From the NCBI GenBank assembly GCA_963819115.1, contig CAWFUR010000011.1, positions 1,240,001 to 1,304,000 of the forward strand: a stretch of DNA of 64,000 bases. Direction: 5' to 3'. This document shows positions 51,686 through 59,369 of this stretch, piece by piece (the stretch's first letter is position 1; each line of letters starts with the position of its first letter). The stretch comes from JACVRW01 sp963819115 (GTDB taxonomy: Bacteria > Actinomycetota > Thermoleophilia > Solirubrobacterales > Thermoleophilaceae). The notes beneath the pieces were generated by a model, which saw nothing but the letters and a program-made list of their open reading frames with translations, was not told where the DNA came from and made no database searches. Position numbers and translations under genes: made by a program.

Positions 51686-52672
51686 TTGAGCGGTCGTTAC
51701 GAGGGCGCGCGGGTGCTCGTCACCGGCGCCCAGGGGTTCGTGGGGTGCGCGGTGTCCGAGCGGCTGCTGGACGAGGGCGCCCGCGTGGTGGCCCTGCGCC
51801 GCGACGTGGACCCGGAGGCCCGCTTCTACACCGACGGCGTGAGCGAGCGCTGCGTCCAGGCGCTCGGCGACCTCACCGATTATGAGTCGCTCGTCCGGAT
51901 CCTGAACGAGCACGAGATCAACGTGGTCTTCCACCTCGGGGCCCAGGCGATCGTGAGCGCGGCCAACCGCAACCCGCTGGCCACGTGGGAATCGAACGTC
52001 CGCGGCACCTACACGCTGCTCGAGGCCTGCCGGGTCCACGCCCTCGTCTCGGACGCGGTGGAGCGCATCGTGGTGGCCTCGTCCGATAAGGCGTACGGGG
52101 ACCACGAGGAGCTGCCCTACCGCGAGGAGCTGCCGCTACAGGCGCGCTACCCCTACGACGTGTCCAAGGCGGCCACGGACATGATCGCCCGCTCCTACGC
52201 CGTCACCTACGACATGCCGATCGCCGTGACCCGGCTGGCCAACGTCTACGGGCCGGGCGACCTCAACTGGACGCGGATCATTCCCGACACGGCGCGAACG
52301 CTCCTCAGGGGCGAGACCCCGGTGATCCGCTCGGACGGCAGCCCCGAGCGCGACTACCTCTACGTGGCCGACGCGGTGGACGCCTACCTCGCCATATCCG
52401 AGTCTCTGGACCGCCGCGAGCTCTGGGGACGAGCGTGGAACGCCGGCTGCGGGGAGGCCGTGTCGGTGATCGACGTGACCCGGCGCCTGATCGCGGTATC
52501 GGGACTCGACGTTGAGCCGGACATCCAGGGCAAGGGCACGCCGCACGGGGAGATCGACCGCCAGTTCCTCGACTCGCGCGCCATGCGCGAGGAGCTTGGA
52601 TGGCAGGCCACCTGGGACCTGGACCGCGGGCTGCGGGCCTCCTGGGACTGGTACTCGAAGCGCCTCTCCTAG
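51686..52672 (+). CDS. NAD(P)-dependent sugar epimerase/dehydratase (extended SDR)
   Basis: 328 aa starting at TTG 51686, 7 nt after the sulfur-carrier stop. VLVTGAQGFVGCAVSERLLD binds NAD(P); SSDKAYGD and YPYDVSK give the active-site Ser/Asp/Lys-Tyr-xxx-Lys set; LNWTRIIPDTARTLLRGE binds the nucleotide-sugar. It is close to GDP-mannose/CDP-glucose 4,6-dehydratase types, hence likely a nucleotide-sugar enzyme for the polysaccharide. Its presence in the SAM-controlled operon is odd and may simply reflect read-through. Confidence 0.88.
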   Translation: MSGRYEGARVLVTGAQGFVGCAVSERLLDEGARVVALRRDVDPEARFYTDGVSERCVQALGDLTDYESLVRILNEHEINVVFHLGAQAIVSAANRNPLATWESNVRGTYTLLEACRVHALVSDAVERIVVASSDKAYGDHEELPYREELPLQARYPYDVSKAATDMIARSYAVTYDMPIAVTRLANVYGPGDLNWTRIIPDTARTLLRGETPVIRSDGSPERDYLYVADAVDAYLAISESLDRRELWGRAWNAGCGEAVSVIDVTRRLIAVSGLDVEPDIQGKGTPHGEIDRQFLDSRAMREELGWQATWDLDRGLRASWDWYSKRLS

Positions 52673-53145
52673 GGGAGATGCACCAGGATCTCGTCGAGCT
52701 TCGCGCTCCATTTGCGAGTTCCCGAGTCACAGATGACCTTCACGCCCGGGGCAGTCTCGCGCCGGAGGACGATCCGCACCGTGCCCGAGGCCTTTGTGTC
52801 CTTCAGCTTTCCGGTCACGCGGGTGCCGGCGTTGGCCGGATAGGGCCCCGAGGCCGTGACCTTCATTCTGAACCGGGCCTTATGAATCGGAAGCGAGCGC
52901 TTCTCGACCGTGCCGGGAAGGTTGATGCTGCCGACATCGCCGTTGGAGCAGCGGACGCGCTGGCTGTCGATGTCCAGCTTCCTGATCCGCTTCTTTGTCA
53001 CGTTGAAGTCCACCGGCGGTCTGCCCTTGGTGGCCACGCTGCCGACGAAGTCACCGGTCTCGAAGGTGGGCTTGGCTCCGGCGAGTGCCGCGGGCGGGGC
53101 CAGGAGCAGCAGCACGAGGCCGCCAATCCGCAGAGAGCGAGTCAG
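52669..53145 (-). CDS. Secreted hypothetical protein with possible CTG start
   Basis: About 158 aa. A signal peptide (SLRIGGLVLLLLAPPAALAGA) is followed by a compact region, FETGDFVGSVATKGRPPVDF, with two Cys (RCSNGD, VICDSGT) that could form a disulphide. No family was recognised. There is no ATG, GTG or TTG near the signal peptide; the best supported start is CTG 53145 preceded by AAAGGAG at a 5-nt spacing, with GTG 53211 an in-frame alternative that adds 22 residues. It converges by 4 nt with the SDR gene. Confidence 0.6.
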   Translation of the reverse strand: MTRSLRIGGLVLLLLAPPAALAGAKPTFETGDFVGSVATKGRPPVDFNVTKKRIRKLDIDSQRVRCSNGDVGSINLPGTVEKRSLPIHKARFRMKVTASGPYPANAGTRVTGKLKDTKASGTVRIVLRRETAPGVKVICDSGTRKWSAKLDEILVHLP

Positions 53146-53236
53146 GGGAGCTCCTTTCAGTCGTGCCCTGCACTCGACGAGGCGCGGGGCGGGTACCGGC
53201 AGGGTAGACACCCTGGGGCGAAATGCTCAGGAGGCC

Positions 53237-53344
53237 TCAGCGGACCAGGAGAAGTGCGCCCTCTACGGCCACCGCCGACCACACGATCGCGTTGGCCACG
53301 ACCAACCCCAGCTTTGCCCCGAACCGAACGGGGTACCCCTCCAT
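53237..53344 (-). CDS. Possible 35-residue membrane peptide
   Basis: MEGYPVRFGAKLGLVVANAI continues as a hydrophobic segment and ends with LLLVR. One membrane helix with a short basic N-terminus. No homology is recognised by eye and the ribosome-binding site is weak, so this may be a chance frame. Confidence 0.35.
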   Translation of the reverse strand: MEGYPVRFGAKLGLVVANAIVWSAVAVEGALLLVR

Positions 53345-53396
53345 ACGGCCCCATCGGTAATGGACGAGGGATCTTGAGAGGCCTGGGCGGAGTCGT

Positions 53397-54056
53397 TCAG
53401 GCCGGGGCGGGCTCAGGCAGCGGGAACAGGTCCACCAGCCTCGCGACCACCGTCATGTCCCCCTCCACGACGAGATCGCCGCTCTCCACGGCGTCGTCGA
53501 GCGCTCGGCCGAGCCACAGGACGGCGGCCAGGGTCGCCGGGTCGGTGACGATCGTCGCGTCGGGGCGAGCGGGCGCACCGCGGGCGATTTCGAACGTTCC
53601 GTGGCCCACCGTGGCCTGGAAGTCCACGTCGGCCAGGCGGAGCCCGTAGCTCGCGTCGAAGTCCCCCCGCCGGGGATCGAACATGGTCCGCATCGCGAGG
53701 ACCTGCGAGTCGAGGCTCATGGGCGCGCCGAGCGGAATGGCGGGGGAGCGGGCACCCCAGCGGCCGAGCGCGGAGACCACCGGCTCGAGCTCGAGACCCC
53801 ACTCGGTGAGCTCGTACACACGTGAGGCCGCGGGCGGTGGGAGCGTGCGCCTACGCACGATCCCCGCGTCCTCGAGCTCTCGCAGGCGCTGCGCCAGCAC
53901 ATTCGGGCTGGCGTTGACGACTCCCGATCGCAGGTCGGTGAAGCGCTTGGGACCCAGCAGCAGCTCGCGCACGAGAAGCAGGGCCCAGCGCTCGCCCACG
54001 AGGTCGAGGGCGTGGGCGGCAGCGCAGCCCTCACCGTACGTACGGGTCCTCGTCAC
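53397..54056 (-). CDS. HxlR-family regulator with C-terminal SCP2-like domain (second paralogue)
   Basis: 219 aa from GTG 54056. TYGEGCAAAHALDLVGERWA, VRELLLGPKRFTDLRSGVVN and LAQRLRELEDAGIVRRRTL correspond closely to the paralogue at 29851-30519, and the C-terminal half (FATVGHGTFEIARGAP-type, LVDLFPLPEPAPA) is the same SCP2-like module. The pair probably arose by duplication and the proteins may respond to different ligands. It is followed by the small secreted genes and preceded by a protease on the same strand. Confidence 0.86.
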   Translation of the reverse strand: MTRTRTYGEGCAAAHALDLVGERWALLLVRELLLGPKRFTDLRSGVVNASPNVLAQRLRELEDAGIVRRRTLPPPAASRVYELTEWGLELEPVVSALGRWGARSPAIPLGAPMSLDSQVLAMRTMFDPRRGDFDASYGLRLADVDFQATVGHGTFEIARGAPARPDATIVTDPATLAAVLWLGRALDDAVESGDLVVEGDMTVVARLVDLFPLPEPAPA

Positions 54057-54105
54057 ACGGCCATCATAGCCGCGTGGTTGTGATTCAGAGATGACTGGTT
54101 GTTCT

Positions 54106-54549
54106 TTAGGAGCTGAACAGCCGGGTGCAGGCCGACGGAGGCCTGTCGCCACCGTCGGAGCGCATGATCCCGCCGCTGCTGTGCTTGAGGCCGGTCTGGT
54201 GCCCGCGCTCGTGCACGATGGTCCAGCAGAAGTCGATGGCTCCGGCCCGGCCGCGCCAGTTGAGGTGGGTGCTGACGCGGATCACGCAGTAGGCGGAGGG
54301 CAGGTTCGGGCCGATGAATGCATCGCCCGAGGCGCCCTGGGCGAGCGCTGCGTACTGAATTCGCGGCTGGGCGCAGCCGGTGCGCCCGCGCTGGAGCCAG
54401 TAGGCGTCGGCGGCCTGGAGGGAGAGTCGTTCGGTGCGCGCCGAGGCGTGCGAGGAGGCGGGAAGCGCGTGCGCCCCGGCCGAGGTGGGAAGCACGACGC
54501 TCGCGAGCAGCAGGGCGGCGACGGTGAGTGTGATGCGGTGGCGGCCCAT
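54106..54549 (-). CDS. Secreted matrixin-like zinc metalloprotease
   Basis: 147 aa with a signal peptide (TVAALLLASVVLPTSAGA) and a zinc site HERGHQTGLKH: His113, Glu114, His117, His123, followed by the Met-turn-like GGIMRS (Met129). This is the HExxHxxGxxH metzincin motif on a very small catalytic domain. It probably cleaves peptides outside the cell. No propeptide is obvious. Confidence 0.8.
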   Translation of the reverse strand: MGRHRITLTVAALLLASVVLPTSAGAHALPASSHASARTERLSLQAADAYWLQRGRTGCAQPRIQYAALAQGASGDAFIGPNLPSAYCVIRVSTHLNWRGRAGAIDFCWTIVHERGHQTGLKHSSGGIMRSDGGDRPPSACTRLFSS

Positions 54550-54752
54550 GACTCGACCGTACGTTCGATTCCGGATCTCCGCTCGGCTCTGGACGCCCAG
54601 CAGGAGGTTCCCCCGTCAATCCTGCGGAGCGTCCTCCGGGCGCCCACCACGGGTCCCGAAACCGTGATAGTTGATGCCGGAACGTCCAATCCCCCCGTGG
54701 GGGGCTCAGGCGGGGGTGCCGGCCTGCCGATGTAGACCGGACACCAGAGCAA
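54550..54752. other. Upstream half of the protease/ice-binding intergenic region
   Basis: No gene is visible between the protease start and the riboswitch. It should hold the two divergent promoters. Confidence 0.4.
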
Positions 54753-54840
54753 ATTCCTCTCGACTCAGGCACCCCTGCCGCAAGGCTGGTCCGCAAAGCC
54801 ACGGGACTCCTCCGGAGTTCGCCGGGCTACCGAAGGACTG
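54753..54840 (+). promoter_or_regulatory. Probable cyclic di-GMP-I (GEMM) riboswitch
   Basis: The core CCGCAAAGCCACGGG and the 3' element GCCGGGCTACCGA are present, with a GNRA tetraloop hairpin CCTGCC-GCAA-GGCTGG between CAGGCACC and GGTCCGCAAAGCC, and a small CTCC..GGAG hairpin between the two halves. P1 pairs TCCT with AGGA. The 5' GGGCAAACC box is altered to AGGCACCCC, so ligand affinity is uncertain. It lies about 95 nt upstream of the ice-binding-fold gene. Confidence 0.72.
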
Positions 54841-54934
54841 CCACCACGATCGCTCGCGGCATGCATTGCACCCGCAGTCGGTGTGACGGCCAAGGAACGT
54901 CGGAAAGAGGGTGCTCGCCTATGTGGGAGGACGC

Positions 54935-56095
54935 ATGTCCAGCCCGATCCGTCTCAAGCGTGGCGCGCCTGTCGCCGTCGCTCTATCCATGCTCGGGGCG
55001 CTCGTCGCGCTCCCGGCCGCCGCGCAGGCATCCCCCGTCAACCTCGGCACCGTCGGTCCCTTCGTGGTTCTCGGCGGGGCGGCGGTGACCAACACCGGTC
55101 CTTCCGTGCTCAACGGCAACCTCGGAGTCTCCCCGGGCACGTCGCTCGTCGGCTTCGGGCTTCCCGCCGTCGTCAACGGCGCCACCCACGACAACGATGC
55201 CGTGGCCGCCAATGCCAAGGACGACCTCACCACCGCCTACGACGTGGCCGCGGGACAGCCGGTCGCGGGCGCCAACAACCTCACGGGAACCAACCTCGGC
55301 AACAGGACGCTCACCGCGGGCGCCTATCGGTACAGCTCGAGCGCGGGCCTCACCGGCCAGCTCACCCTCAATGCCCAGGGCGATCCCAACGCGCAGTTCG
55401 TGTTCGAGATCGGATCGACGCTCACCACCGCCAGCGCAAGCTCGGTGATCCTGGTGAACGGAGCCTCGCCCTGCAACGTGTACTGGCAGGTCGGAAGCTC
55501 GGCCACGCTGGGGAGCACCACGGCGTTCCAGGGCAACGTGATGGCGCTCACGAGCATCTCGCTGAACAACGGGGCCTCGGTCGTCGGCCGTCTGCTTGCA
55601 CGCAACGGCTCGATCAGCCTGATCAACAACGTCCTCAGCAGACCCAACTGCGCCACGACCACCACGCCGGGCGGTACCGGCGGCACGGGCGGGACCGGGA
55701 CCGGCGGTAACGGAAACGGGACCGGCGGCACCGGCAACGCAAACGGTGGCAACGGTGTGAACGCACCGCCGCTGACCCGGGCGCAGAGACGTGCCCGCAA
55801 CGGCAGGGCGAGCCTCCGGCGCGCTCCGCGCTCCGCCTGCACCGCCGGGTTCCGCGCGACCGTTCGCGGTCACCTGATCCAGCGGGTCGTGTTCAGGCTG
55901 GACGGCAAGCGAGTCGCAACCCGCGGCACGTCGCCGTTCCGGGTGACCGTCCATGCCGGTGCCGGAAGGCACATCGTGAGGGCGCACATCACATTCCGTG
56001 ACGCCACTCGAGCCAAGAACTCGACCCTCCGCTACCGCGCGTGCTCGGCAGCCGCGCTCCAGCCGGCCCAGGGTCCGTCGCGGTTCACCGGTTGA
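54935..56095 (+). CDS. Secreted ice-binding-fold (DUF3494) protein with basic Ig-like tail
   Basis: 386 aa with a signal peptide ending near AQA-SPVNLG. Residues ~33-240 match the DUF3494 ice-binding fold: VNLGTVGPFVVLGGAAVTNT, GPSVLNGNLGVSPGTSLVGF, LTAGAYRYSSSAGLTGQLTL, FVFEIGSTLTTASAS, WQVGSSATLGSTTAFQGNVM. A Gly/Asn/Thr-rich linker (~245-280) and a basic Ig-like end follow. The family includes adhesion proteins and antifreeze proteins; an adhesin is likely here. ATG 54935 with GGGAGGA upstream. The c-di-GMP riboswitch would link expression to surface attachment. Confidence 0.85.
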   Translation: MSSPIRLKRGAPVAVALSMLGALVALPAAAQASPVNLGTVGPFVVLGGAAVTNTGPSVLNGNLGVSPGTSLVGFGLPAVVNGATHDNDAVAANAKDDLTTAYDVAAGQPVAGANNLTGTNLGNRTLTAGAYRYSSSAGLTGQLTLNAQGDPNAQFVFEIGSTLTTASASSVILVNGASPCNVYWQVGSSATLGSTTAFQGNVMALTSISLNNGASVVGRLLARNGSISLINNVLSRPNCATTTTPGGTGGTGGTGTGGNGNGTGGTGNANGGNGVNAPPLTRAQRRARNGRASLRRAPRSACTAGFRATVRGHLIQRVVFRLDGKRVATRGTSPFRVTVHAGAGRHIVRAHITFRDATRAKNSTLRYRACSAAALQPAQGPSRFTG

Positions 56096-56844
56096 GCAGA
56101 TCCGTCAACGCAGTCCAGGGGCCTCCCGGCATTCGCCGGGGGGCCTCTTGGCTTGCGGTGGCGCTCGTCACGGGCGTCGCCTGCGTCCTGGCCACGCCGG
56201 CGCATGCAGCCGCCGCGAAGGTGCCGGCAAGCCGCCCGCTCGTGGTGCTGACGCACGACCGCGTGGCCAGGAGCGGCCCGAGCGTGCACGCCCGCTACGT
56301 CGAGTCCGTCCCGGCGCGGCGGCCGCTCACGGGTGTTCGCACCGTGCTTCCGGTGCTCGGCCAGGCGCGCAGGCCCGGAGGCCGGCGCTGGCTGCGCGTC
56401 CGGCTACCGGGCCGCCCCAACCAGCACACGGGGTGGATCCGCAGTCTCCGCACCATCCGTTTCTCCACGCCCTGGCGCATCGCGGTGGATCTCTCCGCCC
56501 GGCGCGTGACCGTTTACCAGCACGGGAAGGTCAAGCGCCGGTTCGCGGCGGTGGTGGGCAAGCCCTCCACGCCGACACCGCGCGGGCGCTTCTTCGTCGA
56601 GGAGGCCATGTCCCTTGCTTCAACGGCTCCGGGCAATCCGTTCGCCCTGGCCACGAGCGCCCGCTCCAACGTGCTTCAGGAATTCGAGGGCGGGCCGGGT
56701 CAGATCGCCCTCCACGGCACCAACGGCCTGGCGGGCGTGCCCGGCAGCGCGGCCTCGCACGGCTGCATCCGGCTCAGCACGAGCGACATCACGTGGATGG
56801 CGAGGCGCATCGGCGCCGGGGTCCCGTTGACGATCAGGGGTTAA
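56092..56844 (+). CDS. L,D-transpeptidase (YkuD domain)
   Basis: 250 aa starting at TTG 56092, which overlaps the previous stop (TTGA). A signal peptide precedes an SH3-like linker; the catalytic domain (~120-250) contains VDLSARRVTVYQHGKVKRRF, STPTPRGRFFV, IALHGTNG and SHGCIRLSTSD with Cys225 as nucleophile and His223 nearby. It cross-links peptidoglycan 3-3 or anchors proteins. Coupled to the ice-binding-fold gene, it might attach that surface protein to the wall; this is only positional inference. Confidence 0.92.
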   Translation: MSRSVNAVQGPPGIRRGASWLAVALVTGVACVLATPAHAAAAKVPASRPLVVLTHDRVARSGPSVHARYVESVPARRPLTGVRTVLPVLGQARRPGGRRWLRVRLPGRPNQHTGWIRSLRTIRFSTPWRIAVDLSARRVTVYQHGKVKRRFAAVVGKPSTPTPRGRFFVEEAMSLASTAPGNPFALATSARSNVLQEFEGGPGQIALHGTNGLAGVPGSAASHGCIRLSTSDITWMARRIGAGVPLTIRG

Positions 56845-56908
56845 GCGCCGAGGGACCGGCGGGCGTTCGTCCGCTCCAGGCGGCCTAGACTGGTTGGCCG
56901 ATGGTGAT

Positions 56909-56924
56909 GGGCGGAAAACCGCCC
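56909..56924 (+). terminator. Hairpin after the L,D-transpeptidase
   Basis: GGGCGG-AAAA-CCGCCC, a perfect 6-bp stem, followed by TATAAGG. It could end the ice-binding/L,D-transpeptidase transcript. Confidence 0.45.
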
Positions 56925-56977
56925 TATAAGGGGCCCGCGTCACTCAAACGGTGGTCATCAACGCGGGGGAGAAGGTA

Positions 56978-57292
56978 ATGCCGGTCGTCATTGAGTACAC
57001 CACCGAGGTGGGCCAGGAGGAGTACGACATGGTGGCCGTCAGCATTCGTTTCCATGACGAGCCGCCGCCCGGGCTGATCGTTCACACCGCGGCCGTCACC
57101 GAGCACGGGCGGATGCGGATCTTCGACGTCTGGGAGTCGATCGAGGATCACGACCGCTTCGTGGACGAGCGGTTGGGTCCTGCCACACGGGTGCTCGTCG
57201 GGGACAGGATCTCCCGTTGGCCCGAGCCGGAGGTCCACGACCTCCACAGCCTCGTCAGGCCTATGCAGCGCGTTGGGCCCGCCGGCCTGTAG
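56978..57292 (+). CDS. ABM-like (antibiotic biosynthesis monooxygenase fold) small protein
   Basis: 104 aa from ATG 56978 behind GGGGGAG. It starts MPVVIEYTTEVGQEEYDMVA and has HTAAVTEHGRMRIFDVWESI and DRFVDERLGP, the pattern of dimeric alpha-beta-barrel proteins (ABM or EthD-like). No catalytic residues are obvious; many members are stress- or detoxification-related. The 3' ends of this gene and the ArsR gene overlap by 32 nt on opposite strands. Confidence 0.7.
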   Translation: MPVVIEYTTEVGQEEYDMVAVSIRFHDEPPPGLIVHTAAVTEHGRMRIFDVWESIEDHDRFVDERLGPATRVLVGDRISRWPEPEVHDLHSLVRPMQRVGPAGL

Positions 57293-57581
57293 CAGGCTTC
57301 GAGACCCGGTCCCCGCCGTTGAGCGGTCGCACGTCGAGTTCGACGCGGAAGCGGGCGCGGTAGAAGTGCTCCACGGCCCCGCGGCGCTGGGCGGTGGCGA
57401 CGAGTTCGACCATCCCGAGGTCGCGGAGCACGACCACGTGGTAGCTGACGTTCCCCAGCGGCTCGTTGAACTCGGCTGCCAGCTCGTTCGGCGAACGCGC
57501 CTCCCCGGCCAGCGTCTCGAGGATCCTCGCCCGCAGCGGGTGCGCCACCGCCTTCGCGGCGTCCCTCATCGGAAGCGTGCT
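57261..57581 (-). CDS. ArsR-family winged-helix regulator
   Basis: 106 aa: AVAHPLRARILETLAGEARS, NELAAEFNEPLGNVSYHVVV and LVATAQRRGAVEHFYRARF show the ArsR winged helix without metal-binding Cys motifs. It probably represses a neighbouring or unlinked target. The start is ambiguous: GTG 57581 or ATG 57569. It converges with the ABM-like gene and lies near the tRNA. Confidence 0.82.
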   Translation of the reverse strand, partial: STLPMRDAAKAVAHPLRARILETLAGEARSPNELAAEFNEPLGNVSYHVVVLRDLGMVELVATAQRRGAVEHFYRARFRVELDVRPLNGGDRVSKPATGRRAQRAA

Positions 57582-57701
57582 CACAGGAGCGACCGTACCA
57601 ACGTGCCTCAACGGCCAATTCATGCAGCGTCACATGGCTCCTTCGGCTAACCGAGCGCACGAACCGGGACCGGCGGGCCGATGCACCGGCGGCTCCTTCA
57701 A

Positions 57702-57774
57702 CGCGCCCGGCAGGATTCGAACCTGCGACTTCTGCCTCCGGAGGGCAGCGCTCTATCCACTGAGCTACGGGCGC
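57702..57774 (-). tRNA. tRNA-Arg(CCG)
   Basis: The minus strand folds into a complete cloverleaf: acceptor GCGCCCG with CGGGCGC, D-arm AGCTCAGTGGATAGAGC, anticodon stem CTGCC/GGCAG with loop CTCCGGA (anticodon CCG), T-arm GGTTCGAATCC. It reads CGG arginine codons. CCA is not encoded. Confidence 0.97.
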
Positions 57775-57839
57775 CCGAGGGCGATTCTACGGCCGTGGCC
57801 CTCGCGCCGGGCGGCGCCGGTCGCCGTCATGCTGTGCCG

Positions 57840-58331
57840 ATGGTCATCGCCGTGATCTCCGACACCCACCTTCCGCGGGGGTCGCGGCGGCTTCCGGACG
57901 CCTGTGTGGAGCGCATCGCGGCCGCGGACCTGCTGCTCCACGCGGGTGACATCATCGACGCGGCGACGCTGCGCGAGCTCGAGGGCATCGGCCCGCCCGT
58001 GGCCGCGGTACTCGGCAACCAGGACAGCGACGAGCTAAGCCGCGAGCTCCCGGTCGAGCGGATCGTGGAGGCCGCGGGGGCGCGGATCGCCATGGTCCAC
58101 GACGCCGGCCCTCGCCCCGGGCGTTTCGAGCGCCTGCGCCGCACTTTCGGCGACCGCGCCGATGCGGTGGTCTTCGGGCACTCCCACCTGCCGCTCCACG
58201 AGGAGCACGAGGGCTTTCAGATCCTCAACCCGGGCAGCCCCACCGACCGCCGGCGTTCGCCCAACCACACGATGGCGGTGGGCACGGTGGCTGAGGGCGC
58301 GTTGCGCTTCGAGCTCGTGGACCTCGACTGA
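57840..58331 (+). CDS. YfcE/MJ0936-type metallophosphoesterase
   Basis: 163 aa. VIAVISDTHLPRG (Asp8-x-His10), LLLHAGDII, GNQDSDEL, MVHDAG and VFGHSHLPL with NPGSPTDRRR give the complete two-metal phosphodiesterase motif set. It probably hydrolyses a cyclic or phosphodiester small molecule. ATG 57840 starts directly before the first motif; the longer upstream frame would read through the tRNA gene. Confidence 0.9.
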   Translation: MVIAVISDTHLPRGSRRLPDACVERIAAADLLLHAGDIIDAATLRELEGIGPPVAAVLGNQDSDELSRELPVERIVEAAGARIAMVHDAGPRPGRFERLRRTFGDRADAVVFGHSHLPLHEEHEGFQILNPGSPTDRRRSPNHTMAVGTVAEGALRFELVDLD

Positions 58332-58365
58332 CGCCCCGTCCGGGCGGAGGTCAAGATAGGAACGC

Positions 58366-59313
58366 ATGGATCTCGACGTCGTCTTCCTGGGCACCGCCGG
58401 CTCGGCGCCCACCGCCCGGCGCGGCCTGGCCAGCACGCTCGTGCGCCGCGGCGGCGATCGCCTGCTCTTCGACTGCGGCGAGGGCACGCAGCGCCAGCTC
58501 GTCCGCTCCACCGGTCTGGTTGAGCTCGAGGAGGTCTTCCTCACCCACTTCCACGCGGATCACGTGCTCGGGCTGCCCGGGATGCTGAAGACCTTCGGCC
58601 TGCGCCAGCGCGAGCGCCCGCTCACCGTGTACGGGCCCGCGGGGCTGAGGCGGCTGTTCGGGATTTTCGCGCCGATCGTCGGGAACCTGCCCTTCGAGGT
58701 GTCGCTGGTGGAGCTGGAGGCCAACGAGGAGCTGGACCGCGACGGCTACCGGATCGCCGCCTACGAGGTGGACCACGGACCGCGGGCGCTCGGGTACGCG
58801 CTGGTGGAGGATCCGCGGCCGGGGCAATTCGATCCCGAGCTGGCCGCGGACCTGGGGGTGACGCCGGGACCCGACTTCGGCCGGCTCCAGCGCGGCGAGA
58901 CCGTCGATGGGGTGGCGCCCGAGCAGGTGATGGGGGAGACCCGGCGGGGGCGGAAGGTGGTGCTCGCGGGCGACACGCGCCCCTGCGAGATGACGCGGCT
59001 GGTGGCCTTCGGGGCCGACCTGCTCGTGCACGAGGCCACCTTCCTCGAGGACGAGGCCGCCCGGGCGGCGGAGACGGGCCACTCCACGGCGCGCGGCGCC
59101 GCCGAGCTGGCCGCCGCGGCCGAGGTAACGATGCTCGCGCTCACGCACCTGTCCATGCGCTACGGCGGGGGAGAGGTGCGCGACGAGGCCCGGGAGGCCT
59201 TCGAGCGCGTGATCGTGCCCCGCGACTTCGACTCGGTTCAGATCCCGTTCCCCGAGCGCGGGGAGCCGGTGCACGTGCGCGCCGACGAGGCGCGCGGCGT
59301 CCCGGCAGGCTGA
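58366..59313 (+). CDS. rnz: Ribonuclease Z
   Basis: 315 aa. Metal-binding THFHADH (61-66), GTAGSAPTARRGLAS and FDCGEGTQRQL at the start, AGDTRPCEMT and HEATF...THLSMRY at the end are the full RNase Z set. It removes 3' trailers of tRNAs lacking encoded CCA, which fits the CCA-less tRNA-Arg next to it. ATG 58366, 34 nt after the phosphodiesterase stop. Confidence 0.92.
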   Translation: MDLDVVFLGTAGSAPTARRGLASTLVRRGGDRLLFDCGEGTQRQLVRSTGLVELEEVFLTHFHADHVLGLPGMLKTFGLRQRERPLTVYGPAGLRRLFGIFAPIVGNLPFEVSLVELEANEELDRDGYRIAAYEVDHGPRALGYALVEDPRPGQFDPELAADLGVTPGPDFGRLQRGETVDGVAPEQVMGETRRGRKVVLAGDTRPCEMTRLVAFGADLLVHEATFLEDEAARAAETGHSTARGAAELAAAAEVTMLALTHLSMRYGGGEVRDEAREAFERVIVPRDFDSVQIPFPERGEPVHVRADEARGVPAG

Positions 59314-59362
59314 TAGCCTCGCCGAGGTTCCTTTAACCCGGTCCAGAGAGGCCAAGAAGGGG
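59314..59362 (+). promoter_or_regulatory. PyrR-binding leader element of the pyr operon
   Basis: AGGTTCCTTTAACCCGGTCC followed by AGAGAGGCC matches the PyrR recognition loop (ARUCCNGNGAGGYU). It lies directly before the AAGAAGGGG ribosome-binding site, suggesting that PyrR blocks translation, as in mycobacteria, rather than by transcription attenuation. Confidence 0.85.
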
Positions 59363-59369
59363 CAGTGGC

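Noticed and set aside
57681..57839. Extended N-terminus of the phosphodiesterase frame
   Set aside because: It would read through the tRNA gene; the conserved fold begins at ATG 57840.
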